Below are positions 1 through 6,861 of a DNA stretch of 16,203 bases, in pieces. The first letter of the stretch is position 1. Each line of letters opens with the position of its first letter. The translations under genes were made by a program, and so were the position numbers. The notes under the pieces were generated by a model, which saw nothing but the letters and a program-made list of their open reading frames with translations, had not been told where the DNA came from and searched no databases. Source of the stretch: F23-B02 sp963590435 (lineage in GTDB: Bacteria; Bacillota; Clostridia; Oscillospirales; Oscillospiraceae); NCBI GenBank assembly GCA_963590435.1, contig CAVAPG010000035.1, positions 1-16,203 on the forward strand, written 5' to 3'.

Positions 1-1038
1 AAGCGTAATACCGACGACAGGGGTTATACCTATGCACATGCCGATGTTGACGAATGTCTGGAAGGCAAGCGAGGCCGCAACTCCGAAGCATATGAGCATG
101 CCGAATGGGCTGCCTGACCGCAATCCGATAACACAGCATCGGATAATTATTATACTCAGAAGTATAATAATTGCAAGACAGGCCACCATACCGAGTTCTT
201 CTCCGATGGACGCGAAAATGCAGTCGGTGTGGCGTGCATTATAGCTGCTCTGAGCAAAACTGCCCTGACCGAAGCCTACGCCCGTCCAACGCCCGGACTC
301 AAGTGCTGTTTTGCAGTGATTGGTCTGCCATGTTATGCCCTGACCGGTAGGGTCGACTACATCGGGAATATACGGCGCAAGGATACGTTGTTTCTGATAG
401 TCCTTAAGCAGGAAGTTCCAAAACACAGGAATCATTGCCGCAACCGCCGCTGCCGCTGCCGCCATCCAGTACCATGCAATACCGGCACAAATGAGTATAA
501 CGACAAAAATAGCCATGAATATAAGCGCACTGCCGAGGTCATTCGGGATAATGGTAATAAGCCCGAAATACAGCGCCCAATGAGCTCCGAGCTTTATAAC
601 AGACGGAAAGCTGTTAAGCGTTTGCTGTTCCTTATAATTAGCTGCCTGTTTTGCGAACAACACTATGAATATGACCTTGACAATTTCCGAGGGCTGGACA
701 CCGATGCCGGCAAATCGATACCATGCGCGCGAGCCGACCTCGTCACCCTTTCCGAAGAAAATAAGTCCGACAATGAAAAGAACATTGAAAATCGTAAGGT
801 AAACCCATTTATCCGCAATAAGATCAGGATCTATGACAGTGAATATAACAAAAGCAAACAGCCCTAAGAGCATAGCAAAGCTCTGGACAACAACATATTT
901 TGTCCAGCCGTAGGAGCGCGTCATGCTGTATATCATAACAATGCCGAATATAGTGCTTATCATGCAGACGACTAACAGAAAAATATCCGCACGCTTGAAA
1001 AAGTCTTTAATTGTCCTCGAATTAATATTAATTATTAT
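1..1038 (-). CDS. FtsW/RodA/SpoVE-family peptidoglycan glycosyltransferase, 3'-truncated by window edge
   Basis: This polytopic membrane protein polymerises lipid II into peptidoglycan during division, elongation or sporulation. The minus-strand frame is open from about 1038 to base 1, and the stop lies outside the window. It encodes an N-terminus reading IKDFFKRADIFLLVV, then repeated hydrophobic helices. Family signatures are GSRAWYRFAGIGVQPSE, PNDLGSALIF, RHTDCIFASIGEELG (the Asp matches the essential loop Asp of the family, codon 225-223) and VNIGMCIGITPVVGITL just before the edge. About 30 C-terminal residues are probably missing. No ATG, GTG or TTG occurs in frame before an ATG at 963, which would fall inside the first membrane helix. 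A Shine-Dalgarno-like AAGGG precedes in-frame ATA codons at 1038 and 1035 and ATT at 1032, so a non-canonical start is proposed. FtsW, RodA and SpoVE cannot be told apart here. The family call is firm; the start is not. Confidence 0.88.
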   Translation of the reverse strand, partial: MIININSRTIKDFFKRADIFLLVVCMISTIFGIVMIYSMTRSYGWTKYVVVQSFAMLLGLFAFVIFTVIDPDLIADKWVYLTIFNVLFIVGLIFFGKGDEVGSRAWYRFAGIGVQPSEIVKVIFIVLFAKQAANYKEQQTLNSFPSVIKLGAHWALYFGLITIIPNDLGSALIFMAIFVVILICAGIAWYWMAAAAAAVAAMIPVFWNFLLKDYQKQRILAPYIPDVVDPTGQGITWQTNHCKTALESGRWTGVGFGQGSFAQSSYNARHTDCIFASIGEELGMVACLAIIILLSIIIIRCCVIGLRSGSPFGMLICFGVAASLAFQTFVNIGMCIGITPVVGITL

Positions 1039-1094
1039 AGCCGCCGCCCTTCAAAATGCTTAATTTCACAAATTATCTTAATCGGACATGTTGC

Positions 1095-1123
1095 ATTTTA
1101 GCATATAATTGCCCTTTACGCAA
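1095..1123 (-). promoter_or_regulatory. Predicted sigma-A promoter for the FtsW-family gene
   Basis: On the minus strand, a weak -35 TTGCGT (1123-1118) is followed by a 17-base spacer and TAAAAT (1100-1095). A TGC immediately before the -10 makes it an extended -10 promoter. Transcription would start near 1088, about 50 bases before the putative translation start. The -35 overlaps that of the opposite promoter for tsaE. Prediction by eye only. Confidence 0.5.
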
Positions 1124-1144
1124 TGAGGTATCTTGTGGTATAAT
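1115..1144 (+). promoter_or_regulatory. Predicted sigma-A promoter for tsaE-tsaB
   Basis: TTTACG (1115-1120), an 18-base spacer and a perfect TATAAT (1139-1144) preceded by TGG, an extended -10. Transcription would start near 1151, giving a leader of about 30 bases before the tsaE ATG at 1182. It excludes the upstream ATG at 1158 as the likely start, because almost no leader would remain for ribosome binding. Confidence 0.6.
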
Positions 1145-1169
1145 TCGAATTTAGAAAATGTTCAAAAAT

Positions 1170-1177
1170 GAGGTGAG
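1170..1177 (+). promoter_or_regulatory. Ribosome binding site deciding the tsaE start
   Basis: GAGGTGAG lies 4 to 6 bases before ATG 1182, whereas the ATG at 1158 has no Shine-Dalgarno sequence in front of it. The site itself sits inside the longer reading frame, which favours the shorter protein starting MQTFISHSEAE. Confidence 0.6.
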
Positions 1178-1181
1178 ATTG

Positions 1182-1610
1182 ATGCAGACGTTTATAAGCC
1201 ACAGTGAGGCGGAAACCGAAAATATAGGCGAGCAGTTTGCAAAGAGTCTCCCGAATGGCACCGTAGTTGCTATGTATGGCGATCTCGGGGCCGGCAAAAC
1301 AGCATTCGTGCGAGGTATGGCTAAAGGCATGGGGCTTAAATGCCGCGTCTCCAGCCCGACTTTCACTATAGTCAATGAGTATATAGGAGAGCGTGAGCTT
1401 ATCCATTTCGATATGTATCGCCTCGAGAGTGCTGATGAGCTTTTTGACATAGGCTGGGAGGACTATCTGCGCCGCGGTGCTGTCTGTGCCGTGGAGTGGA
1501 GTGAGAAGGTCGAAGATGCATTCTTCGGAGATGAAATAGTCCTGCGTATAGAAAAGCTCAGCGACAGCGAAAGAAAAATTACTATTGAGGAGGAAAATAA
1601 AAAATGCTGA
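1182..1610 (+). CDS. tsaE: tRNA threonylcarbamoyladenosine biosynthesis ATPase TsaE
   Basis: TsaE is the small P-loop ATPase that drives the TsaB-TsaD complex making t6A at position 37 of ANN-decoding tRNAs; it acts in the cytosol. From the start at 1182 the protein has 142 residues, close to the family norm. Walker A is GDLGAGKT (33-40), followed by the family motifs SPTFTIVNEY, HFDMYRLES and AVEWSEKVED. The reading frame extends back to an ATG at 1158, but ribosome binding and promoter placement favour 1182. The last codons overlap tsaB by 7 bases (tsaB ATG at 1604, tsaE stop at 1608-1610), so the two are probably translationally coupled, as is common for this pair in Firmicutes. The identification is confident. 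Confidence 0.95.
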   Translation: MQTFISHSEAETENIGEQFAKSLPNGTVVAMYGDLGAGKTAFVRGMAKGMGLKCRVSSPTFTIVNEYIGERELIHFDMYRLESADELFDIGWEDYLRRGAVCAVEWSEKVEDAFFGDEIVLRIEKLSDSERKITIEEENKKC

Positions 1611-2284
1611 TACTTGCGCTTGAATCCTCCGCGAAGGCCGCTTCGGTTGCACTTGTGGAAAACGAAAGACTCGTTGCACAGTACAGTCAGTGCGGCGGCT
1701 TAACTCACAGCCGTACGCTTTTGCCTATGGTTGATGATATGCTCAGAAATACAGAAAATACAATTGCCGGCGTTGATCTTATAGCCGTTGCCCATGGACC
1801 GGGTTCCTTTACGGGAATCAGAATCGGAGTTTCCACCGTTAAAGGTCTTGCGTGGGCGTCAGATAAGATGTGCGTCGGCGTTTCTACGCTTGAAGCGATG
1901 GCTTGGCATGGCGTGTCGGCAGGCGGCATTATATGCCCCGTTATGGATGCACGCCGAAGTCAGGTATATAATGCTTTGTTTGAAATTAAAGACGGCAGAC
2001 CTGTGCGCATGTGTGATGATAGGGCAGTGTCTCTTGAAGCTCTTGCTGCAGAGGTCAGTGATAAAAATGTTTTCCTCGTCGGTGACGGAGCCGAGCTTAC
2101 GGTATCGTATTTGAAAAATGCGGGCATTGACTGCCGCATTGCTCCGCAGAATATTTTATATCAAAGCGCATGGGGAGTGGCGATGGCTGCAATCGGAAAA
2201 ACTCCGGGGACAGCCGATGACCTGCTGCCCGTGTATCTGCGGCTGAGTCAGGCTGAGCGCGAGCGCCAGGCGAGAATGAAATAA
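1604..2284 (+). CDS. tsaB: tRNA threonylcarbamoyladenosine biosynthesis protein TsaB
   Basis: TsaB is the inactive paralogue of TsaD that scaffolds t6A synthesis. The 226-residue protein begins MLILALESSAKAASVAL, the ASKHA-fold opening strand, and carries the TsaB signature GPGSFTGIRIG (65-75) and PVMDARRSQVY (112-122). This length suits the full two-lobed protein. A strong GAGGAGG at 1587-1593 lies within the end of tsaE, about 10 bases before the ATG. In many Firmicutes tsaB is followed by rimI and tsaD; here upp follows instead, so tsaD must lie elsewhere in the genome. No terminator separates it from upp 71 bases downstream, so read-through is possible. Confidence 0.95.
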   Translation: MLILALESSAKAASVALVENERLVAQYSQCGGLTHSRTLLPMVDDMLRNTENTIAGVDLIAVAHGPGSFTGIRIGVSTVKGLAWASDKMCVGVSTLEAMAWHGVSAGGIICPVMDARRSQVYNALFEIKDGRPVRMCDDRAVSLEALAAEVSDKNVFLVGDGAELTVSYLKNAGIDCRIAPQNILYQSAWGVAMAAIGKTPGTADDLLPVYLRLSQAERERQARMK

Positions 2285-2293
2285 GTATATGAA

Positions 2294-2333
2294 CCGGATA
2301 ACCGGCAAAATATAAATAGGCTCCTCAAGGAGC
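2294..2333 (+). other. Two small hairpins in the tsaB-upp spacer
   Basis: CCGG-ATAA-CCGG (2294-2305) and GCTCC-TCAA-GGAGC (2320-2333) can each form a short stem. Neither is followed by a T-tract, so they are not convincing terminators. The CTCCT of the second hairpin is also complementary to AGGAG (2344-2348) of the upp ribosome binding site. No good promoter was found in this spacer. Function is unknown and may be none. Confidence 0.3.
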
Positions 2334-2355
2334 GGACTAATGAAGGAGAATTATA

Positions 2356-2985
2356 ATGAGCAAGGTATGTGTATTTGACCACCCACTCATCCAGCACAAG
2401 CTGTCAATCCTCAGAGACAAGGGTACATCCGTCAAAGAATTCAGAGAACTTATCTCCGAGATAGCAATGCTTATGTGCTATGAAGCAACAAGAGATCTTC
2501 CTCTTGAAGAGGTCGAAATTGAAACTCCGGTTGCAAAGGCAAAAGTCAGACGTATTGCAGGAAAGAAGCTTGCAATTGTTCCTATTCTGCGCGCCGGTCT
2601 CGGCATGGTTGACGGTATGGTCAGCATGATGCCCAATGTGAAGGTCGGCCATATCGGACTGTTCCGCGATCCTGAGACTCTTGAGCCGGTCAAGTATTAC
2701 TTCAAAATGCCGCCCGATATAGACGAAAGAGATGTCATTGTCGTCGATCCGATGCTTGCCACCGGAGGCTCTGCTTCTGCGGCAATCCAGTTCCTTAAGG
2801 ATGACGGCGTCAAACATATAAAGCTCATGTGCATAATCGGTGCTCCCGAAGGTGTTAAGCGTATGCAGGAGGATCACCCGGATGTAGACATTTATGTTGC
2901 CGCACTTGATGATCATCTGAACGAGCACGGTTATATTGTTCCAGGCCTCGGCGATGCCGGCGACCGCATCTTCGGAACTAAATAG
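2356..2985 (+). CDS. upp: Uracil phosphoribosyltransferase
   Basis: Upp converts uracil plus PRPP to UMP and diphosphate in pyrimidine salvage, in the cytosol. The 209-residue length is typical of the bacterial enzyme. The PRPP-binding loop is VDPMLATGGSA (130-140). The C-terminus PGLGDAGDRIFGTK matches the conserved uracil-binding end of the family, and the substrate-site segment PILRAGLGM is at 76-84. AAGGAG at 2343-2348 lies 7 bases before the ATG. It is not next to a uracil permease (uraA or pyrP) or pyr genes here. It sits 71 bases after tsaB and converges with the oxidoreductase on the opposite strand. Identification is very secure. Confidence 0.97.
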   Translation: MSKVCVFDHPLIQHKLSILRDKGTSVKEFRELISEIAMLMCYEATRDLPLEEVEIETPVAKAKVRRIAGKKLAIVPILRAGLGMVDGMVSMMPNVKVGHIGLFRDPETLEPVKYYFKMPPDIDERDVIVVDPMLATGGSASAAIQFLKDDGVKHIKLMCIIGAPEGVKRMQEDHPDVDIYVAALDDHLNEHGYIVPGLGDAGDRIFGTK

Positions 2986-3036
2986 AAGTTTTAGTATCGT
3001 ATTAGTTTTTTCGAATTTTTATATAATCATGATAAA

Positions 3037-3066
3037 TAGCCGAGCGGATGCTTTTCCGCTCGGCTA
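3037..3066. terminator. Hairpin between convergent upp and the oxidoreductase gene
   Basis: A perfect 12-bp inverted repeat (3037-3048 with 3055-3066; arms TAGCCGAGCGGA and its complement) encloses a 6-base loop. On the minus strand it is followed by TTTAT and on the plus strand by AAAGTTTG, so the T-tract is weak on both sides. It probably ends transcripts from both directions, better for the minus strand. Confidence 0.75.
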
Positions 3067-3078
3067 AAGTTTGTCCGT

Positions 3079-5778
3079 TTACAGTTTATCTACCGCGTCC
3101 CTAAGGGCTTTGATGGCAATTTTTCCGCCGCGTTTTGCCATGCCTGCAACAAGGTGCGGGGCAAGCTTTTCTACTCTCGGTGATACGAACTCATCGACCC
3201 AAACAAGTTTTATTGCATCAAATTTGCACTTGGTAGTGCATATGCCGCAGCCAACACAGCGCATTTCATCAAGAACAACAGCACCGCAGCCGAGACAGCG
3301 TTCGGTCTCTTTCTTCATCTGCTCTTCTGTAAAGGTCCCTCGAAGATCATCCATGGTCTTCTTAGCTTTTGATGCATCCGCGTTTACGGCTCTCTGCCGA
3401 GGTGTGGAATCATATCCGCCGAGGGCAAGCGCGGCCTTGGTTTTATCAAGAGCTGTGAACTTGCGTCTGTCGCGGCCAAGATTTTGCGTTTGCCCCGGAT
3501 GTACATAGCGGTGGATTGATATTGCTCCTTCTTTGCCGGCGGCAATAGCATGGATTACAAACGAAGGACCGGTTACCACATCTCCGCCTGCAAAAACATC
3601 AGGTTCACCGGTTTGATATGAAAGCTCATCAACCTTTACGCAGCCTTTCTTATCGAGCTGCATTGCCCCCTTGTCTATACCGCCCCAGTCTATAACCTGC
3701 CCGATGGCACCAATGACATTGTCAACATCCATAGTCTCAAATTCGCCGGTAGGAACCGGTGAACGCCGACCCGATGCATCCGGAGCGCCGAGTTCCATTT
3801 TTTCAAGTTTTAGAGCGCTTACCTTGCCGTTAGCACCGAGAATTTCAACAGGAGAAGCCAAAAGATGAAGCTTTACGCCCTCGTTGAGCGCGTCTTCTAT
3901 CTCTTCCGGGTCAGCCTTGAGTTCATCTCTGCCGCGACGATACACAAGCGTTACATCTTTTGCTCCGAGTCTTATCGCACTGCGTGCAACATCAACGGAA
4001 ACGTTGCCGCCTCCGATTACGGCTACTTTATCTCCGAGTACTATAGATTTTCCGGTCAGCGTGGAACGCAGGAAGTCAATTCCGCCATACACACCTTCGA
4101 GATCTTCGCCGGGGATACCGATAGACGAGCTCTTCTGTGCACCTATTGCCACGTAGAAGGCTTTATATCCTTGAGCTCTAAGCTCGTTGAGTGAAACATC
4201 TTTTCCGAGTTCAACGCCCGTCTTAAATTTAACGCCAAGCTCCTTCAGTACTTCGATTTCGGACAGAACAACATCCTTTTCAAGCCTGAATGTCGGAATG
4301 CCCATCGTCATCATGCCGCCGAGTGTGTTTTCCTTTTCAAACACGGTTACGGGATAACCCTTAACGGCAAGATAGTATGCACAGCCGAGTCCGGCAGGAC
4401 CCGCTCCTATAACCGCAATCTTTTCCGTAAATTTCTTTCCGGTCTGATTTACCATCTTCGGAACGAATCTGTGCACTGCTTTCATGTCTTGCTCAGCGAT
4501 GAATTTCTTTATATCATCTATGGCTATCGGGTCATCTATGTCTCCGCGTGTACATGCGTCCTCGCAGAATTTCGGGCATACTCGTCCGCAAATGGCAGGG
4601 AAGGGGTTTTCTTTCTTTATAAGCTCAAGAGCATCCTGATATCTTCCCATAGCAGCAAGCTTTATATAGCCCTGAACCGCGATATGCGCAGGACAATTTG
4701 TCTTGCACGGGGCAGTACCTGTTTCAACAACATTTTCACGGTTTTCACGCCATTTTTCGTTCCAGTGCTCACTGGACCAGATTTTATCATCCGGAGATTC
4801 TGCAGAGCTGATTTTAAGGGGCTCTGTCGAGCATAGCTTTTGACCGAGACGCAGAGCGTTCATCTGGCAGTTTTCAACGCACTGGCCGCATGCAACGCAT
4901 TTTTCCTTATCTACCTGTGCGCGGTAGTTTGATTTCATTATTGTTGACGTGTTGAATAGACGACCGCCGCGAAGCGAAAGACATGAGCATTCACAGCAGT
5001 TGCATATTCCGCCAACTTCACCGGTACCGTCGGTGTTTGAAAGCTCGTGTATAAGTCCGTTTTCCTCGGCTCTTTTCAGTATTTCATACGCTTCTTCTTT
5101 TGTAATCTCACGCCCGTGTCCTGTCTTGACATGGAAATCAGCTGCCTTGTTGAGCATGATGCACATATCTTCTTCGAGGTGGCCGCAGCCTTCGCCCATT
5201 ATTCTGCGCGTGCGCCGGCAAGAACAAGCGGTAACGGCAAGCTTCCATGCCCCTTCAATATATTTGCTCAGCTGGTCGGTTGTAACGGCGTGACGGTTAA
5301 GCTCGATGGATTTCTGAACCGGAATAACGCGCATAACGCCCATACCGCGCGGCAGATTCGGAGTCATGAGCTTCATGTTCTTAAGCGTATATTCGTCAAA
5401 GCACTTTGCAATTTCCGGGTGTGCTTCGACTTGCTCCTTGTTGCCGACCATCATTTCCATAATGCCCGGTACCCAGCACGGCATAGTGTAATATTCAATG
5501 CCATCATCGGGGCTTGTATATATGACAACTACTCCCTCATTGCCGAGCTCCCACAAAAGTTTTTTTGTTACCTCGGGGGATTTTCCGCATTTTTTTGATA
5601 TTTCCTCAAGCGTTTGGCTATGCCGTACTTTGCACGCAAGAGCAACATCAGCCTGCTCATCTGTAACAACCTCAGCCAGTATGCGGTACTCCGGATCTGA
5701 GGGTACATTAGGTATGCCGGTTCTCGCTTCAAATGTTATCTTATTTGCGAGCGCAAGAATTTTGGGCCTGAATGCCAT
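3079..5778 (-). CDS. GltD-like FAD/NAD(P)-dependent oxidoreductase with multiple [4Fe-4S] motifs
   Basis: A cytosolic electron-transfer flavoprotein of 899 residues, about twice the length of glutamate synthase small subunit. Order: an N-terminal region including a winged-helix-like segment (about 45-100); a cysteine-rich stretch (C185, C187, C198, C206, C259, C261, C262, C264, C266); a ferredoxin motif CxxCxxCxxxC (294-304); the GltD/dihydropyrimidine-dehydrogenase-type Fe-S helical domain (C358, C362, C397, C401, C405, C409); an FAD-binding GxGxxG (458-463); an NAD(P)-binding GGGNVSVD (589-596); the FAD-closing AGGD (730-733); and a C-terminal Fe-S region (C828, C831, then C841, C844, C847, C851). 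The start is fixed by AGGAAGGAG 7 bases upstream. No GltB large subunit is adjacent, so it is not demonstrably a glutamate synthase. Substrate and electron partner are unknown. Similar composite proteins are common in anaerobic Firmicutes (from memory). Confidence 0.88.
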   Translation of the reverse strand: MAFRPKILALANKITFEARTGIPNVPSDPEYRILAEVVTDEQADVALACKVRHSQTLEEISKKCGKSPEVTKKLLWELGNEGVVVIYTSPDDGIEYYTMPCWVPGIMEMMVGNKEQVEAHPEIAKCFDEYTLKNMKLMTPNLPRGMGVMRVIPVQKSIELNRHAVTTDQLSKYIEGAWKLAVTACSCRRTRRIMGEGCGHLEEDMCIMLNKAADFHVKTGHGREITKEEAYEILKRAEENGLIHELSNTDGTGEVGGICNCCECSCLSLRGGRLFNTSTIMKSNYRAQVDKEKCVACGQCVENCQMNALRLGQKLCSTEPLKISSAESPDDKIWSSEHWNEKWRENRENVVETGTAPCKTNCPAHIAVQGYIKLAAMGRYQDALELIKKENPFPAICGRVCPKFCEDACTRGDIDDPIAIDDIKKFIAEQDMKAVHRFVPKMVNQTGKKFTEKIAVIGAGPAGLGCAYYLAVKGYPVTVFEKENTLGGMMTMGIPTFRLEKDVVLSEIEVLKELGVKFKTGVELGKDVSLNELRAQGYKAFYVAIGAQKSSSIGIPGEDLEGVYGGIDFLRSTLTGKSIVLGDKVAVIGGGNVSVDVARSAIRLGAKDVTLVYRRGRDELKADPEEIEDALNEGVKLHLLASPVEILGANGKVSALKLEKMELGAPDASGRRSPVPTGEFETMDVDNVIGAIGQVIDWGGIDKGAMQLDKKGCVKVDELSYQTGEPDVFAGGDVVTGPSFVIHAIAAGKEGAISIHRYVHPGQTQNLGRDRRKFTALDKTKAALALGGYDSTPRQRAVNADASKAKKTMDDLRGTFTEEQMKKETERCLGCGAVVLDEMRCVGCGICTTKCKFDAIKLVWVDEFVSPRVEKLAPHLVAGMAKRGGKIAIKALRDAVDKL

Positions 5779-5825
5779 AGTTAGTCTCCTTCCTATACTT
5801 TATGTCCGCGGTGTATAAACACTCT

Positions 5826-5843
5826 TGTGATAAGAATATCATA
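5826..5843. promoter_or_regulatory. Inverted repeat over the oxidoreductase promoter, possible operator
   Basis: TGTGATA-AGAA-TATCATA: 7-base arms matching at 6 of 7 positions around a 4-base centre, lying across the predicted -10 element. A dimeric repressor bound here would block transcription of the 899-residue oxidoreductase gene. It resembles redox-type half sites (TTGTGA) but does not fit the 18-bp Rex consensus cleanly. Confidence 0.35.
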
Positions 5844-5860
5844 TTTTAATAAAATGTCAA
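5833..5860 (-). promoter_or_regulatory. Predicted sigma-A promoter for the oxidoreductase gene
   Basis: On the minus strand, a perfect TTGACA (5860-5855), a 16-base spacer and TATTCT (5838-5833) with a preceding TGA (extended -10). Transcription would start near 5826, leaving a leader of about 48 bases that carries the strong ribosome binding site at 5794-5785. Confidence 0.65.
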
Positions 5861-5981
5861 GAATCAGCGAATAATATGATTTGAATTTGTGCAATATGTA
5901 TCACATAACGCAATGCAGAAACATACACAAAAGTAATCGTTGGATTTTAATGTGACAAAAAGATGTCTGTATATAATTTTC

Positions 5982-6010
5982 TTGTACAAGCGCCGTGTTT
6001 GTGATAAAAT
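5982..6010 (+). promoter_or_regulatory. Predicted sigma-A promoter for the VanY-type peptidase gene
   Basis: TTGTAC (5982-5987), a 17-base spacer and TAAAAT (6005-6010) preceded by TGA (extended -10). Transcription would start near 6017, about 26 bases before the ATG at 6043. The ribosome binding site GGGGGTGA lies in between, with conventional spacing. Confidence 0.65.
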
Positions 6011-6042
6011 AACTCGTATATTTTCTAAGGGGGTGAGCAATA

Positions 6043-6834
6043 ATGCGCGTCAAAAAAACAGTGTGGACTTTTTTTATGCTGCTGATGACAGCAACGCTGA
6101 TTCTCATTGTGAATTCTCGCGTACAGCTCACATCCGAGGTGGTTGTAGGCGGCTCCGACACGGTTTTTGTTGAAACAGATGATTTGACGGATCCGCTTTC
6201 AGGTTATGAAACATCGCAGAAAACTCTGCTTGAAAAGTATGAAGACCTTGAGTTTCCGTCAGCCACTATAACCGACTGGCAATATATTCTCATAAATAAA
6301 GAATCAAAGCTTAAATCATATTCCCCGACAGTGAAGCAATATGGTTCCGACGGTCCGTATTTTGATAAACGCATTATAGACAGTCTCTCTGAATTGATAT
6401 CAGCCGCAAAGGAAGCCGGATATGAACCGTATATCGCAGTGGGATACAGATCGTATGCCGATCAGCAGCAGCTTTTCAATGAAAAAGCATCAGAGCTCAG
6501 TCAAAACGGTACTTATACATATGAGGAAGCCAAGGAGATTGCCGCCGAGATTGTTGCCGAGCCGGGAACCAGCGATCATCAAACAGGTCTGGCCGTTGAT
6601 ATTTATGATAAGCAGTATGAAGTACTTGATTACAGTAAAATGGACAAGTCTTTTTTCGATTGGCTTGACGCGAACTGCGCGCAGTTCGGGTTTATAAAGC
6701 GTTATCCGAGCAATAAAAAGAGCATTACCGGATGGGATGAGCCCTGGCATTACAGATATGTCGGCAAGGAAGCAGCGGAGTTTATCATGTCCAACGGCAT
6801 GTGCCTTGAAGAATTTGTAGCACATTACGAGTAA
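6043..6834 (+). CDS. D-alanyl-D-alanine carboxypeptidase, VanY type (peptidase M15B)
   Basis: A zinc peptidase that removes the terminal D-Ala from peptidoglycan stem peptides, outside the membrane. The 263-residue protein opens with a basic stretch and a hydrophobic segment (about 6-24) that acts as a signal or membrane anchor; no lipobox or clear cleavage site is seen. The VanY domain covers about 85-250. It has the substrate-binding YRSYADQQ (135-142), the zinc ligands in SDHQTGLAVD (His179, Asp186), and EPWHYRYV with catalytic Glu233 and zinc-binding His236. All expected catalytic residues are present. It has its own promoter and an excellent GGGGGTGA ribosome binding site. No vanR/S/H/A/X genes surround it, so a general wall-remodelling role is more likely than glycopeptide resistance. 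Some M15B relatives are L,D-carboxypeptidases, so exact bond specificity is inferred. Confidence 0.9.
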   Translation: MRVKKTVWTFFMLLMTATLILIVNSRVQLTSEVVVGGSDTVFVETDDLTDPLSGYETSQKTLLEKYEDLEFPSATITDWQYILINKESKLKSYSPTVKQYGSDGPYFDKRIIDSLSELISAAKEAGYEPYIAVGYRSYADQQQLFNEKASELSQNGTYTYEEAKEIAAEIVAEPGTSDHQTGLAVDIYDKQYEVLDYSKMDKSFFDWLDANCAQFGFIKRYPSNKKSITGWDEPWHYRYVGKEAAEFIMSNGMCLEEFVAHYE

Positions 6835-6844
6835 ATAAGCAAAA

Positions 6845-6861
6845 CAAGCAAAAAATGCTTG
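6845..6861 (+). other. Small hairpin after the VanY-type gene
   Basis: CAAGCA-AAAAA-TGCTTG forms a 6-bp stem just after the stop codon, but no T-tract follows. Its right arm overlaps the -35 of the rimP promoter. It is not a convincing terminator on its own; the hairpin at 6912-6938 is the better stop for the upstream gene. Confidence 0.3.

Noticed and set aside
229..867. A 212-codon plus-strand open frame.
   Set aside because: It lies antisense to the FtsW-family gene. Its translation is low-complexity and basic, with no recognisable motif, and the opposite strand shows clear family signatures throughout.
1116..1679. A 187-codon minus-strand open frame across tsaE and tsaB.
   Set aside because: It is antisense to two clearly identified genes and has no supporting ribosome site or motif.
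2288..2316. A possible promoter for upp using TATAAA at 2311-2316.
   Set aside because: No acceptable -35 is present at 16 to 18 bases upstream, and there is no TG extension.
5047..5598. A 183-codon plus-strand open frame inside the oxidoreductase region.
   Set aside because: It is a shadow of the minus-strand gene, whose Fe-S motifs are unmistakable. Several other plus-strand frames in 3071-5818 are rejected for the same reason.
5901..6161. An 86-codon minus-strand open frame between the oxidoreductase and VanY-type genes.
   Set aside because: It has no ribosome binding site and covers the VanY promoter and start region. Its translation shows no family pattern.
6043..6834. Interpretation of the VanY-type peptidase as part of a vancomycin-resistance cluster.
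   Set aside because: No ligase, lactate dehydrogenase, VanX or two-component genes are nearby; the neighbour is the rimP operon. Stand-alone VanY homologues are common in Firmicutes.
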